64,000 bases of DNA from Cunninghamia lanceolata. Its lineage: Eukaryota > Streptophyta > Pinopsida > Cupressales > Cupressaceae. The position numbers and the translations under genes are program-made. The notes under the pieces are model-generated. The model saw nothing but the letters and a program-made list of their open reading frames with translations, was not told the origin of the DNA and made no database searches. Below, in pieces: positions 1 to 11,387 of this stretch (positions are counted from its first letter, which is position 1; each line of letters starts with the position of its first letter). Where the stretch lies: the NCBI GenBank assembly GCA_027924645.1, contig BSBN01000037.1, positions 2,728,001 to 2,792,000 of the forward strand, in the 5' to 3' direction.

Positions 1-204
1 GTCCCAAATGGTGTCTACACCTCTATCTTCCTCATCGCTTCCTACTCCATCATCCTCATCATCTTCTCCATTGGCTCCTTCTATGTTGCTCTCACCCTAG
101 TTTGATACTCGTCCACTCTCGCTCTGGTTAGGGTTCCACTCATGCCCGTTTCCACCCGCACTCCTCATTTTTTAATTATTTTGTTGAGGTAGTGGATCTA
201 CTTG
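1..204 (-). mobile_element. LINE-A copy 1, 5' end only (cut by window edge)
   Basis: This stretch matches the 5' end of the LINE-A copies ending at 14097 and 37046. It is followed by the same flanking sequence, GTGTGTAAACTATTCGTT at 205-222, which is the right-hand target duplication in the other copies. The element therefore reads leftward out of the window. Only the leader and the first ORF1 codons are visible. Confidence 0.75.
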
Positions 205-1510
205 GTGTGTAAACTATTCGTTATTATCATCTAAAAGTTACTAATTAACGATCACTAATTAAGATTCCTCCTTATTTGATAAATGTTGCTTAAATCCCTT
301 AAATTAATTTTGAAAAAAGAATTTAGAAGCTAAAAATAATTATCTAAAACCAATTATTTATTTTAAATTAAAAAAATATCAAATATATTATTAAATATTT
401 TATTTATAAAGTTAAAGAATATGTAGAATTTTATTTAGAATATTAATTTATTTATTTTAAGCAACTCTAAATTTAAGAAAAAGATTTGAGAAGGATTGAG
501 ATTTATTTTTATAATTTTTTTAGAATATTAAATTATTAATTTCTCGATTTATGTTTTGCTCATTCTTAAATTAAACAAAGACTCTTCTTTACTTGCAATA
601 TTGATAAAGCCTTGGAAAAGGTCTCTTCAGCATCATCACAGAATGGCATGTATATTCGTTTTATACCCCAAGTCATGCAAGTAATTTTAAGATGAAATCA
701 AATCATTAAAGTTAATACAAACTCAAATTTCTAAATCAAGTGAATTAATTACAACCATTCGCTTCTTCTTCCAAAAACCTATAAATTTAGGTCTCCTTTC
801 ACAAATGAGGAAGGAGAAAAATCTAAACTTAAGTTTCTAAATCAAGTGAATTAATTACAACTATTCACTTCTTCACTCAAAAACCTACCTTTCCTTTGAC
901 AAATGAGGAAGAAAAAATCCACTTGTCCTTTCAATTGGAGGTTAGAGTTTATTTTCAATTATTATGTTTTTTATTCTTTGTTTAAATTTTTTTTAAATAA
1001 TAATTTTATAAGTCTTAATTATAGTGCATAATTTTTATATTGGTCTTAATATTTAAGCATTTTGGTAAAAGCCATGACTCTTGAATATTATTATTTGACG
1101 ACTATTTTTGAAAAGAGACGTATGAAGATTTAGGAGTTACAAAGAGGAAATATGAAAAGTTTTCATAAAATTGAAAGTGAGATTATTTATTTCTTTTATT
1201 TACTTTTATAATTTTTAAAAAGGGAGACTTGCATGCATTTGGGTATTCTTGTTTTTTCTTGGAAATCTTTCTGAGAAGAAAGAAGATCTAGTTTCTCTTC
1301 CATACCGGACACTTTAGGATTTTTCACATTTGAGAAGGAAGCTTCTTATGACTTTATGAGTGCATTCTTCATCTTATGTTATATTGTTATCCTCAAATTT
1401 GGTTGCGCTCAATTTGTAGGATGAACCCTACGAAACTTGTCTGTTTCGTAGCCTACAACTCTAAGCATGCAAAACGAGGTGAATCGCATTTGCCCTCGTG
1501 CATGGTCTCC
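205..1510 (+). repeat. Family R repeat, copy 1 (3' part of unit)
   Basis: It is nearly collinear with 14098-15405 and 37047-38350. A TATA-like CCTATAAATTTAGG lies near 778-792. Homology with the other copies stops at about 1510, just after CTCGTGCA followed by TGGTCTCC, and the next base begins family R copy 2. In copies 2 and 3 the same CTCGTGCA/TGGTCTCC point leads into the hairpin-rich leader. A possible reading is LTR end (CA at 1502) followed by a primer binding site (TGG...). That reading is inference. No long ORF is present. Confidence 0.7.
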
Positions 1511-2031
1511 TTTGTTTGTAGACACATTCCACACAAAGTTAGTTCATTCACATTTTACACACATAAAGTTTTTTGCCTATTACAAAGCACTTAATAAAGA
1601 TTTATAATGAAACAAATAGTTGTAGTATTTGTAGCCTTATCCACCAAATACTACATGTAATGACATTTAAATAAAAATATAAATGTATGTTATTTAGTGA
1701 TAGGCCTATAAATATTTGTGCTATCGGCCATTTAATAGCACCTTAGGTGCTTTTACTAGTTGATAATATAAAGACTTGGAGAGGAATAAGAGAGGAATAG
1801 CTTTTTCTTGTAAACATGGTATGTGGGTCTTCCAGTATAGCTATATTTTCAATCAATTGATAAAGCTTTAATCTTAAACCTTATTCTTGTTTATCTTGCA
1901 TAAATTAAGTTGTGTCCCTTTATCATTTTCAAGGTTATTTTGTTCTTCTCTCTTGAATGCTAATATATTTCAAAACTGTAAACTTTAATCACAATGCATA
2001 CTTTTTGTTTCAAATATTTTTTATTTTTTAT

Positions 2032-2036
2032 CAAAC
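2032..2036. repeat. Target site duplication CAAAC, left
   Basis: CAAAC directly precedes the TG of the left LTR and is repeated at 11388-11392 after the CA of the right LTR. The empty site survives in family R copy 3 near 34327-34340, where TATCAAACAATAGCAC is uninterrupted. This fixes the insertion point to the base. Confidence 0.95.
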
Positions 2037-3061
2037 TGTAGTTAGGGTAAAATTGTAAATCAGGGCAAATGAATAAACAACAATGATAAAAACCCTAGCA
2101 ATGCACAATGAAGCACAAGACAACATGAAAATCAAAATAACAAATATAAATGCAAACCGATCTCCATGTCAAACTTGATTTATCTCCATTGCTCTTCTCC
2201 ACCTCGCATGAGCATGCAAGATTTTGAAGGATTATTGTTGGAAGAATGTTGGGTGCTCACTTCTGTAGCATAACATTAAGATGAAGATGATATAAGGATG
2301 ATAGCTGAAGGATGCAAAGGCTCTAATGATATTTTGGCAGAATAATGTTACTTGAAGCTCCATGCCTACTAGAAAATTTGGCAGAATAATGTTACTTGAA
2401 GCTCCATGCCTTTTGACAGAATAATGGTACTTGAAGCTCAATGCATGATAATGGCTTATGAGGGGGTTTGATTTATAGAAAAGGCTTGGTTCAAATGGAC
2501 GGCTGAGATTAAAAAGATAAATGATTAATGTGGACGGCTAGGATTGATTCAGTTATTCCCACTCTTCAAGGGAGTTGTAGTCATTTGACAAGTGGAGGGA
2601 GGATAGGGCTCATGTGTGCTTGTGTACATAAAAAGTACTACATATAAAAGATATTAAATAAAAGGCTGTAGTACCACTTATCTTTTTTAAATGAAAGAGG
2701 CACACATGTCGGCTTAATGATAAGATAAATTAATTAAATAAATAAAATTTATTTAATTAATTGGAAAGTCGGCTTATAATGAGAACTTAATTCAAATAAA
2801 ATATTTAAATTAGTTGGGATATGAGTTGGATATTAATTAAATAAATAAAATTTATTTAATTAATTGGCTAAATGAATAGGATGAGATAAGATATGATGTG
2901 GAAATTAATTAAATAAATAAAATTTATTTAATTAATTGGCTTAATGGATAAATGGGATTAAGAGTGGGATTTAGGACAAAATGCTACAAGTTGTCTAGGA
3001 TAATGTTTTAACAAGGTGTTGCTAGACATGGACAAAGTTGGGACAATTTTGGGTGTCTACA
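2037..3061 (-). repeat. 3' LTR of the minus-strand retrotransposon (left LTR)
   Basis: It runs TGTAGTTAGGG to GGGTGTCTACA and is almost identical to 10363-11387. It contains three copies of an AT palindrome of about 35 bp (near 2727-2762, 2831-2865 and 2902-2938) whose arms are TTAATTAAATAAA and TTTATTTAATTAA. A short direct repeat around GGCAGAATAATGTTACTTGA occurs near 2335-2400. Confidence 0.93.
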
Positions 3062-3079
3062 TTTTGCCCCTCTTTGAGA
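3062..3079 (-). other. Polypurine tract of the minus-strand retrotransposon
   Basis: The minus strand reads TCTCAAAGAGGGGCAAAA immediately before the LTR. A purine run at this position primes plus-strand DNA synthesis in LTR retrotransposons, and it supports the minus orientation. Confidence 0.8.
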
Positions 3080-3570
3080 TGATGTTCGAGATGATAAGAT
3101 TTGTGTTGAGTAACATCATTTCAAAGAAGTTAAGGTATGGATAGTTGATAGGGATGATGATAATGATGTAGGATAGGATGAGGATGATGATGAAAAGACA
3201 TAATGATGATGGAGAGATAGGATGATGATGCCCCCTCGAGAGGATAGGCGGGTTGGACAAACACGGGTAGGCTCTCGAAAAGAAATGGCTTGGCTACAAG
3301 AGAAAGATAAGGGGATAGATAGAAGAAATGGATAATGCGTTATGCTACAATGAAAGTGAGCAACCATGATGTTTGATATAGCACTAGATGTTATGCACCA
3401 AGGTATAAGGACCAGGGTGACGATGTGTCTCGTGCCCCAGCGTAATACAACCTTGTCTGAATACAAGATATGAATATTAGCTGGAAATGATATCGATATG
3501 ATGCAAATGCAAGATAAAATGCTAACACACACAAGCAAGCAAGCAAGCATGCACAAATGATACAAAAACA

Positions 3571-4330
3571 AACAAGGTATTGCCCCTGTCAAGCTGTAAA
3601 CCAATGATTGATTGTTGATTGTTGATAGTTGAGAGTGTTGTCATTGCGGGGAAAGCTATATCCCTAGATCAACACAAGGTTGTTTGCTGAGTTGGTTAGC
3701 TGATTGACTGATTACTTTGGCTTACAACAAGGCTAGGATCAAGACCATTGATTGAGCTTGGATAACTTGGCTTGATTGATTAACTTGATTGGTATGGCTT
3801 AAGGATTGGCTTGCATTTGGATCTTTGTTTGGAATGGTTGGAAGATGATGAAATGCTAATTAGATTGATTTGATGAAGGATGGATGATTTGTGGTGGATT
3901 GAGTTGCTTTTGATTTGCTGAAGTGATTAGATTTGTTTTGATGGCTAGCTTGATGTGCTTTGGTGTTGATGCTGATGATTGAATTGTTTTGAGTGATGAT
4001 AGTGATGGTGTGATGATTAGAGTGTCTACTCAATCTAAGCATAAGCAAGTGTTCTCAGTATGCTCAAAGGATGTAAAACAAACAAGGTATTGCCCTTGTC
4101 AAGTCATAAACCAATAATTGATTGTTTGGTTGATGATGATAGTGTTGTCATTGCGGGGAAAGCTATATCCCTAGATCAACATAAGGATGTGGGAACGCTA
4201 TATCCCATTGATGATGATTGATGATTAATTGATTGGTCTCATGACAAGGTTAGGATCAAAACTTGTTGATTTGATTGCATAATGTTCCTTGATTGATTAG
4301 CTTGCTTGATATGGATTAGTGTGACTTGGA
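3571..4330. repeat. Internal degenerate tandem duplication (period about 505 bp)
   Basis: The segment from 3571 (AACAAGGTATTGCCCCTGTC) recurs from about 4080 (AACAAGGTATTGCCCTTGTC). In both copies GCGGGGAAAGCTATATCCCT follows, and then a diverged GACAAGG-TAGGATCAA segment. Confidence 0.75.
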
Positions 4331-5344
4331 TTTAAGATCATTGCTTAGATTGATTTGATTGATATGATTGGAAATGGATTGATTGAAATGGATGAATGAA
4401 TGTTATTGATAGGAAGAATTGATGAGGATGATTATTTAATTTTGATTGAATGTTGATGAAGGGGATTGTTTTGGATGATGTGATTGGTTTTATTGCTTGG
4501 ATTTTTCGTTGGATATTTAATTTTTTTAGAATTTTTAACATATTTTGATTTTTTTGTGTTTTTTGGGAATATTTTAATTTTTTTGGATTTTTGGGGATAG
4601 TTTAATTTTTTTGTGTTTTTGAATGTTTTGGGATGTCAATGGATTTACAATTTGGGTAGCCTTTGTGCTTGATACCAATGACAAGGTAGAAAACCAAGTC
4701 TAGGTGCAAAGGATGGATGAAAGGATGGGCTCATAGTAAATGGGATGGAAGGCTCATGATAGATGGATAGATAAGAGGATAGGCCGTATAAAGTATGTAT
4801 GCATGCCTCATGAAAAATGGATAGGTAGGCTATAGTGGAAAGCTCGTGATAAATAGATGGGGATAAGCTATAAGATGGAAAGCTCATGATAAGGATACGC
4901 CATAGTGGATGGATCATAAAGGAGCTAGGATGTGATTTCCAAAGGCTATGTTGCATAGGAAGAACTTGCCCCATTCTAGGTGGTAATGTTTAGGATTCTT
5001 TGCATGACAAAGTTCATGACCAAGGGATGACATGATGGATTGGTTTAAATGAGATGGATAAATGGTCAATGGACAGGACTTGGTTTGGAAAGAAGGTATG
5101 CCAAGAAATATCAAAACATGTTTCAACATCTTGCCCCTATGTCTTCATCAAAATCAAAAGGAGGAAGGGTGGATGAATGGGTTCAATAAGATAGGTATAT
5201 GGATGTAATGGCTAAGGATGGTAGGATAACAAGATAGGATAAGATAGGTTGGTATGATATAATGGGATAGATAGTTTAGAAATGGATAGGTTGGATGAGA
5301 CAATGTGCCCCCAAGTGTAAGTGACATAGAAGATCAACCTACAC

Positions 5345-5525
5345 ATGACGCCTGTTTGCCAGGTTTTCATCATGGTACTTATCCAAGGCGCCTGTTTACC
5401 AGGTTTTCACCATTGGACGAAGGGCTTTCTCTTTACTATTTTGATTTTTGATTTTTTACTTTTTTGCTTTTTAGATGGGTTGACAATTACACATGGTGCC
5501 TGTTTACCAAGTTTTCACCATGGTA
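5345..5525. repeat. Three spaced copies of a 27-bp motif
   Basis: GCCTGTTTGCCAGGTTTTCA (about 5350), GCCTGTTTACCAGGTTTTCA (about 5390) and GCCTGTTTACCAAGTTTTCA (about 5498) each continue CCATGG or a close variant. They lie between the ORF end and the polypurine tract of the retrotransposon. Spacing is irregular and the role is unknown. Confidence 0.8.
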
Positions 5526-5712
5526 ATGGATAGGAGGGACTCAAGTGGCTACTTCAATGGATGTTGGTAGTCCCATTAGAGATGGATGTCCTCGCATGGA
5601 CCATGTCATTATGCTCATAGATGTTGATAAGGGATTGCGTCGATAGGAGATGGATTAGGTAGATAGTGGATTATAAAAGGTTCATGCAAGGATGGATCCA
5701 TGGATAAAAGGC

Positions 5713-8709
5713 TTATGCAAAAGCATGGACCATAGGAAGGTGATGGGGAAGATATGTAGGATAATGGATGAAGGATGGGGAGATATAGTTATGTGGAGGT
5801 GTTGCGGAGTGGAAGGGAACCATGACCAATGGTTGCACACACCGTGATAAACATTGAAGCTTTTGATGAGATGGCGGTGTAGGAAGCAATGGAGATGTTT
5901 GCTTAGGATATGGTTGATGAAGTGATTTAGGAACCCACATAGATTTAGTATTTTTAGTGCTTTTATTTTTCTTGTGGGATTGTTGAAGAGAATGGAAGTT
6001 TTGGATGGAAGTAGGCTTTTGGATGGATATACGTGGTTGGGATTCTTGAGATGTGGATGAGGATGCCTCATTCGCTTTGCTAGTTTTTTTCTTAGGAACC
6101 CAAACCATTTTGCTTTTCGGCTTTGCATTTGGAGGTATGAGCTTTGATAACTTTGTGAATGTACTTTGCTTTGATTTTGATTCTTTATGTCCTAAGGTAT
6201 GAAGACCTTTAGGATTTTTGGTAGGATTTTTAGCTTTATAGATAGAGGCCTCAAAATTTTTGCTTTTGAATCCCATGGGGTGGGTGGAGTGGATGGAATG
6301 ATTGGAAGCTTTATGCTTAAACAATGTGTGCTTTTGTTGGCCATGATTAGGGATGTAAGGGTGCTTATGAATGATAGGTATGTTAGGTGTTGGAAGTAAT
6401 GGTGGCAAGGTGAATGGAGGGATATTTGGAGTTGGTAAAAGTGGAGGAAAATTAGATGGTGGAAGGTGTACGGTCACATGCTTTTGACATTTATAGGATG
6501 ATGGAGATGGAATGGCTACATATGTTTTGGGTAGATGATGGGGGGTGTGATGGAAAGTGATAGGTTTAGTATGTATGAAGGGATTACCAACATCTTTGCC
6601 TTGTTTACCTTGGGGTGTGTATCCAAGGCCATATGAGCTTGGAGGGACCTTGACATGGTTTGACTCCAAAATACCTTGTTCATAAAGGCCTAGACCTTTA
6701 CCATTGTAGTTCATGTTTTGGAGGATGCGATTGACTATGGGACTAGATGTGTTTTGGGAACTAGACTTGAGCTCTTTATTGGATGGAGAAGATGAAATGG
6801 AGGACAAAGGTTGTTGTTGTCCTAAGGAAGAACATTCATGTATAAGGGTGGATAGACTAATAGGACATGATAGTGGATTTGAAGTGGAATTGATGGTGGA
6901 TGTGGAAGGAGGATCATTAGGATCTTGATTATGTTTATTATGTTCACTAAGGTCCAAGTTATTTGTTTGATCTTTTATGCTTGCTTGGGGGACAAGTGTC
7001 TCATCATGACAAGTGGATGTTTTCTTATTATGGATAGGGCTAGATGGCATATGACTAGGAGAAATGTGGATATCTTGCTCATGGATTATAGGATTATGGA
7101 TAGGATCAAGGTACTCATGGATAGCTTCTTCATAGGTATCATCTTGAGCATAAAGAAGGCGAATGTTATGGATGGGTTGCATGAAAGTGTTTTGATCTTG
7201 AGTTGGACTAGTGCTTAATATTTCCACATGCTTAGGATTAAACCTTTGACATACCTCTTGACTTTGGATGAAAGTGGAAGGTTCTTGGATAGGCTCTTGG
7301 TCAACAACATGAGAACATGATGACTCTTGACTTAGATTTTTAATAGGAGACTCTTGAATATGCTTGATGGCTTGTAGGTCACATGATGGGCTCAAAGGGC
7401 TAAGTATGTTAATGGAAGGCTCTTGGATAGGCTCAAGGATAGGTGGACCACATGATGGGATTATATGATTGGACATGATCTTTGGAAGTTCATTGGTAGG
7501 CTCATGAATTGGTGTTTGACATAGGGGTAGTCTATTCCTATCTAGTAGCCAATGGATCACATCCTTTGCAAAGGTATGAGTGGATGGGAAATATAATGGA
7601 TGAGCAATAATAGAGGATGATGTTGTAAGCTTATGATTAGGATTAGGTTGAGGGCTAATTGGATTGGGTGGATTAGGATTTGGACTAGATGAGGGTGACA
7701 CATGGGATTGGGATGATGTGGCATGTTTTCCCATTATAGGTAGGTACACCTTGTAAACAATTGGGACAAATATTGGGCATTGATTTGTATTATGGCCTTT
7801 AGTCCTATGGTATGCACAATAATCATGTTCATCATATGGACTTTCTTCACATGGGTTGATGGGGGGAAGTTCAATGAGTTTTGCTTCAAACATCCTTTGT
7901 AAAACTCTCTCAGCCATATCCTTAGGTGAAGGATTAGAATGACATGGTGATGAAGGTAATGGAGGGCTTGGTGATTTAGAAGGTAGAGGGACCAATGGAC
8001 TATGATTGGGATCACATGGTGGTGTTGAGATAGGACTTGTTGGTTCATGTGATGGCATGTGATTGGATGGTGGTGGCCACTCTAGATTGGTATCTCCCTT
8101 GTCAAAGTTTATTAGATCTTGCATAGGATAACTTGGGCTTTGATTTATGTACAAGGGACCACTTGGACTTGGATGTGCTTCTTGTTGGAAAGGTGGATTT
8201 AAATCTATCAATGGTGCTTGGTGGTCTTGTTGAAAAGGTGTACTTGGACTTACTTGATTTATGTATAAAGAGCCATTGGGGCTTGGATGTTGTTCTTGAA
8301 ATATCACTTGGTTGCTTTGTGGATGGGCTTGGTAGTGCATTGGAATGGTGGTATGAGGGATTGGATAAGCTTGAGGTGGAGGTTGATAGGTTGATGTGGC
8401 ATTGATTTGGTGGATAGGTAGATTAAGTTGATAGGAAGTGGATGGATATGACATGTGGCTATGAAGTGGATTAGGTTGATAGTGAATGGCTAAGGATTGT
8501 TGTACTTGTTGAGCTTGACTAGTGGCTAAAAGGTGTTGAACTTGGGTTACGAGGTTTTGCAGATGAGGTGATTGGCTTACGTGGGGTTGAGCTTTTTGGA
8601 TGAAGAATTGTAATATTTCAATGGCGTCTTGGTTTAGGGGTTGTGATCCTTGATAAAGATTTTGGAGGAATCTTTGGAATTTGATTTCTAGGTCCTCTAG
8701 TGTAGACAT
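5713..8709 (-). CDS. Gag-like polyprotein with zinc-knuckle-like and G-patch motifs, no pol
   Basis: A single uninterrupted 998-residue ORF in the LTR retrotransposon. Residues 1-60 look helical. Residues 60-290 are rich in Pro, Gln, Ser and His. Residues about 297-312 contain CAYHRTKGHNTNQC, the Cys/His cluster (CX2HX4GHX4C) common in plant gypsy Gag proteins, which bind nucleic acid. Residues about 655-690 contain MNYNGKGLGLYEQGI, matching the core of a G-patch, an RNA-helicase-binding module. The rest is Pro/Ser/His-rich low complexity, with a Lys-rich stretch around residues 820-930. The start ATG at 8709 follows a 1.6 kb leader. A Gag role (particle formation, RNA packaging) is inferred from position and the Cys/His cluster. 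No protease or RT is fused. The intact frame agrees with recent insertion. Confidence 0.8.
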   Translation of the reverse strand: MSTLEDLEIKFQRFLQNLYQGSQPLNQDAIEILQFFIQKAQPHVSQSPHLQNLVTQVQHLLATSQAQQVQQSLAIHYQPNPLHSHMSYPSTSYQLNLPIHQINATSTYQPPPQAYPIPHTTIPMHYQAHPQSNQVIFQEQHPSPNGSLYINQVSPSTPFQQDHQAPLIDLNPPFQQEAHPSPSGPLYINQSPSYPMQDLINFDKGDTNLEWPPPSNHMPSHEPTSPISTPPCDPNHSPLVPLPSKSPSPPLPSSPCHSNPSPKDMAERVLQRMFEAKLIELPPINPCEESPYDEHDYCAYHRTKGHNTNQCPIFVPIVYKVYLPIMGKHATSSQSHVSPSSSPNPNPPNPISPQPNPNHKLTTSSSIIAHPLYFPSTHTFAKDVIHWLLDRNRLPLCQTPIHEPTNELPKIMSNHIIPSCGPPILEPIQEPSINILSPLSPSCDLQAIKHIQESPIKNLSQESSCSHVVDQEPIQEPSTFIQSQEVCQRFNPKHVEILSTSPTQDQNTFMQPIHNIRLLYAQDDTYEEAIHEYLDPIHNPIIHEQDIHISPSHMPSSPIHNKKTSTCHDETLVPQASIKDQTNNLDLSEHNKHNQDPNDPPSTSTINSTSNPLSCPISLSTLIHECSSLGQQQPLSSISSSPSNKELKSSSQNTSSPIVNRILQNMNYNGKGLGLYEQGILESNHVKVPPSSYGLGYTPQGKQGKDVGNPFIHTKPITFHHTPHHLPKTYVAIPSPSSYKCQKHVTVHLPPSNFPPLLPTPNIPPFTLPPLLPTPNIPIIHKHPYIPNHGQQKHTLFKHKASNHSIHSTHPMGFKSKNFEASIYKAKNPTKNPKGLHTLGHKESKSKQSTFTKLSKLIPPNAKPKSKMVWVPKKKTSKANEASSSTSQESQPRISIQKPTSIQNFHSLQQSHKKNKSTKNTKSMWVPKSLHQPYPKQTSPLLPTPPSHQKLQCLSRCVQPLVMVPFHSATPPHNYISPSFIHYPTYLPHHLPMVHAFA

Positions 8710-10342
8710 GTTGTCACCAAGTGTTTGTCTTAAGTCCTTTTAGCAAGTGCTTGTTTAGGGATTTGGATGATGATGTGGATGGTTTGGATGACTTGGCTAT
8801 GTTTGGAATGAAAGTGATTGGGTTTGAATGTTATTAGAAGAATGTGTAGGATGACTTGTCTTTATGTGTTTGGGTGTTTATAGCTTGATGTGGCAATATT
8901 CAAAAAAATGATTATGCATATACACATATAAATCACTCACGCAAGACACATAAGCAAGTTTTAGTTTAGAAGAATGTGATGATGGTTAAGCAAGCATGTG
9001 AAGACACTTCAACAAGTCCTAGTAAAGGCAAGGCCACTATCACAAGGAGGTTCTAGTGAAAATCCGGGGGACCGGCACCCCACGAGCATCCAGCAAGCCA
9101 CTTAAGACTTTAACTAACCCTACTAGGAGTTTTAATATACACAAAGGTACACCTCCTTTCAAGTTAGCACTGTATGGTGAGCGCTAATACCGGTTAGACT
9201 TAGCTTTCGCCTTATCCTCTAATTTTTATAGCGGACCGGATGAAAGTACCGCTTGAGGTCGTTCCCTTGGGGTGGATACCAAGGCAGGCCTCTCTAAGGC
9301 TAAACAAAAGCAACACAAGTAAATGTTTTTGATCTCCAAGTTCGTGTTGGGACGCGAGGAGAGAGCATACACATTTACTTAGTCACACTCGCATGGGGTT
9401 CATTAACCTTAGAGATTCAATGTGTGGAAGACAATGAAAGCACTTGTTTGTTTTAAAGCCCAAATCCAAATGTGATGAAAGACAATGGTTTGTTTTAGCC
9501 CAATTTTTTGATGTGAATTTGCAAACAATTGTTTGTTTTATGCCCAAAATCCAAATGTGTTTGCAAACAATGATTAGAAGATGAGAAATGAAATGATTGC
9601 ACCTGGTTAATTCGCTATCCAAATTGTTGTAGATGTTGATATCAATGTTGCTTCAGCTCCTTATGATCACCTACAACATAAAAAAAATGATATTATAATG
9701 CAGGCATAAAAAATAGGCTCATCAGGCAAGGAAAATTATAATTTTATATGCATAGCCGAATTAGATTTGATTATTTCGATAGATTTTTGATTCAAAAATT
9801 AACAAATAAAAGAAGAGACCCCCATTAATTTTTAAAGAGCTTTCCGAAAATGTAAAGAAATCAGAAAAATTCCCTGATTTGCGCCCAGAAATGCGGATTT
9901 ATGAAAATGGTACAGTCGGCAAAGATCTGATTTTTTCGCACTGTAAACGACCTCTAAATTAAATCTGTAAAACACAAACCCACATTACAATTTTGAGAGC
10001 TTTCCAGAAATGTAAAAATTTCTGAAAAATTCGCTGATTTGCGCCCAGAATTGCGATTTTATGAAAAAACATAAAAACGTGATAAATCCCGCAAAAATTG
10101 CGATAAACCCAAAATTTTTCTTCTGTAGCTTCCTTATATTATGGACAAACTTCTGCTAAAATCTTGTAAAAAAATTCGCAGCCGTTTGGAAGATATGATG
10201 AAATCTTTAAAACCTAGGGTTTTGTCCAAAAAGTAGCAGATCTGCAACAAAAAGTTAATTAAACCTGCAAAACTCAATAATGGGGGTTATATGAATGCAA
10301 ATTTTTACTACAAAAACCTGCAAAAAAGATCAAACGAAGTGA
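8710..10342 (-). other. 5' leader of the LTR retrotransposon
   Basis: An untranslated stretch between primer binding site and gag start. It carries no convincing ORF. It includes a locally GC-rich segment around 9060-9300 and repeated GAAAAATTCGCTGATTTGCG-type sequence near 9865-10050. Confidence 0.6.
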
Positions 10343-10360
10343 GTCCCACCAGGCGTGCCA
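10343..10360 (-). other. Primer binding site
   Basis: The minus strand reads TGGCACGCCTGGTGGGAC, two bases inside the LTR. It begins TGG, complementary to a tRNA CCA end. I could not assign the tRNA species with confidence. Confidence 0.8.
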
Positions 10361-10362
10361 AA

Positions 10363-11387
10363 TGTAGTTAGGGTAAAATTGCAAATCAGGGCAAATGAAT
10401 AAACAACAATGATAAAAACCCTAGCAATGCACAATGAAGCACAAGACAACATGAAAATCAAAATAACAAATATAAATGCAAACTGATCTCCATGTCAAAC
10501 TTGATTTATCTCCATTGCTCTTCTCCACCTCGCATGAGCATGCAAGATTTTGAAGGATTATTGTTGGAAGAATGTTGGGTGCTCACTTCTGCAGCATAAC
10601 ATTAAGATGAAGATGATATAAGGATGATAGCTGAAGGATGCAAAGGCTCTAATGATATTTTGGCAGAATAATGTTACTTGAAGCTCCATGCCTACTAGAA
10701 AATTTGGCAGAATAATGTTACTTGAAGCTCCATGCCTTTTGACAGAATAATGGTACTTGAAGCTCAATGCATGATAATGGCTTATGAGGGGGTTTGATTT
10801 ATAGAAAAGGCTTGGTTCAAATGGACGGCTGAGATTAAAAAGATAAATGATTAATGTGGACGGCTAGGATTGATTCGGTTATTCCCACTCTTCAAGGGAG
10901 TTGTAGTCATTTGACAAGTGGAGGGAGGATAGGGCTCATGTGTGCTTGTGTACATAAAAAGTACTACATATAAAAGATATTAAATAAAAGGCTGTAGTAC
11001 CACTTATCTTTTTTAAATGAAAGAGGCACACATGTCGGCTTAATGATAAGATAAATTAATTAAATAAATAAAATTTATTTAATTAATTGGAAAGTCGGCT
11101 TATAATGAGAACTTAATTCAAATAAAATATTTAAATTAGTTGGGATATGAGTTGGATATTAATTAAATAAATAAAATTTATTTAATTAATTGGCTAAATG
11201 AATAGGATGAGATAAGATATGATGTGGAAATTAATTAAATAAATAAAATTTATTTAATTAATTGGCTTAATGGATAAATAGGATTAAGAGTGGGATTTAG
11301 GACAAAATGCTACAAGTTGTCTAGGATAATGTTTTAACAAGGTGTTGCTAGACATGGACAAAGTTGGGACAATTTTGGGTGTCTACA
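10363..11387 (-). repeat. 5' LTR of the minus-strand retrotransposon (right LTR)
   Basis: This 1025-bp LTR is near identical to 2037-3061. The differences I could see are about five transitions (for example T/C in AAATTG[T/C]AAATC and A/G in GATTC[A/G]GTTATT). It contains the same three AT palindromes, near 11053-11088, 11158-11191 and 11229-11264. In this position it would carry the element promoter. Confidence 0.93.

Larger units (their letters stand above)
3080..5712 (-). other. Noncoding 3' region of the LTR retrotransposon
   Basis: This is low-complexity sequence rich in TTGATT/GATGAT, between the ORF and the polypurine tract. Open frames here are short and compositionally biased. About 3571-3800 and 4080-4330 are diverged copies of each other: both carry AACAAGGTATTGCCC and later GCGGGGAAAGCTATATCCCT, offset by about 505 bp. 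No conserved protein domain was seen. Confidence 0.6.
2037..11387 (-). mobile_element. Complete LTR retrotransposon, non-autonomous, gypsy-like gag only
   Basis: This 9351-bp element has two 1025-bp LTRs (2037-3061 and 10363-11387) that begin TG and end CA, flanked by CAAAC duplications. Its coding strand is minus. The primer binding site lies next to the right LTR, the polypurine tract lies next to the left LTR, and the single long ORF (5713-8709) reads leftward. I saw no protease, reverse transcriptase, RNase H or integrase in any frame, so it must depend on another element for movement. By eye the LTRs differ at about five positions, all transitions, so the insertion is young. It sits inside family R copy 2. 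Confidence 0.95.

Noticed and set aside
3116..3604. 162-codon minus-strand frame
   Set aside because: Low-complexity Ile/Ser/Leu-rich translation of GATGAT-type repeats in the retrotransposon 3' region; no domain.
6199..8405. Several plus-strand open frames of 66-97 codons opposite the gag-like ORF
   Set aside because: They are antisense shadows of the 5713-8709 ORF, with no motif of their own.
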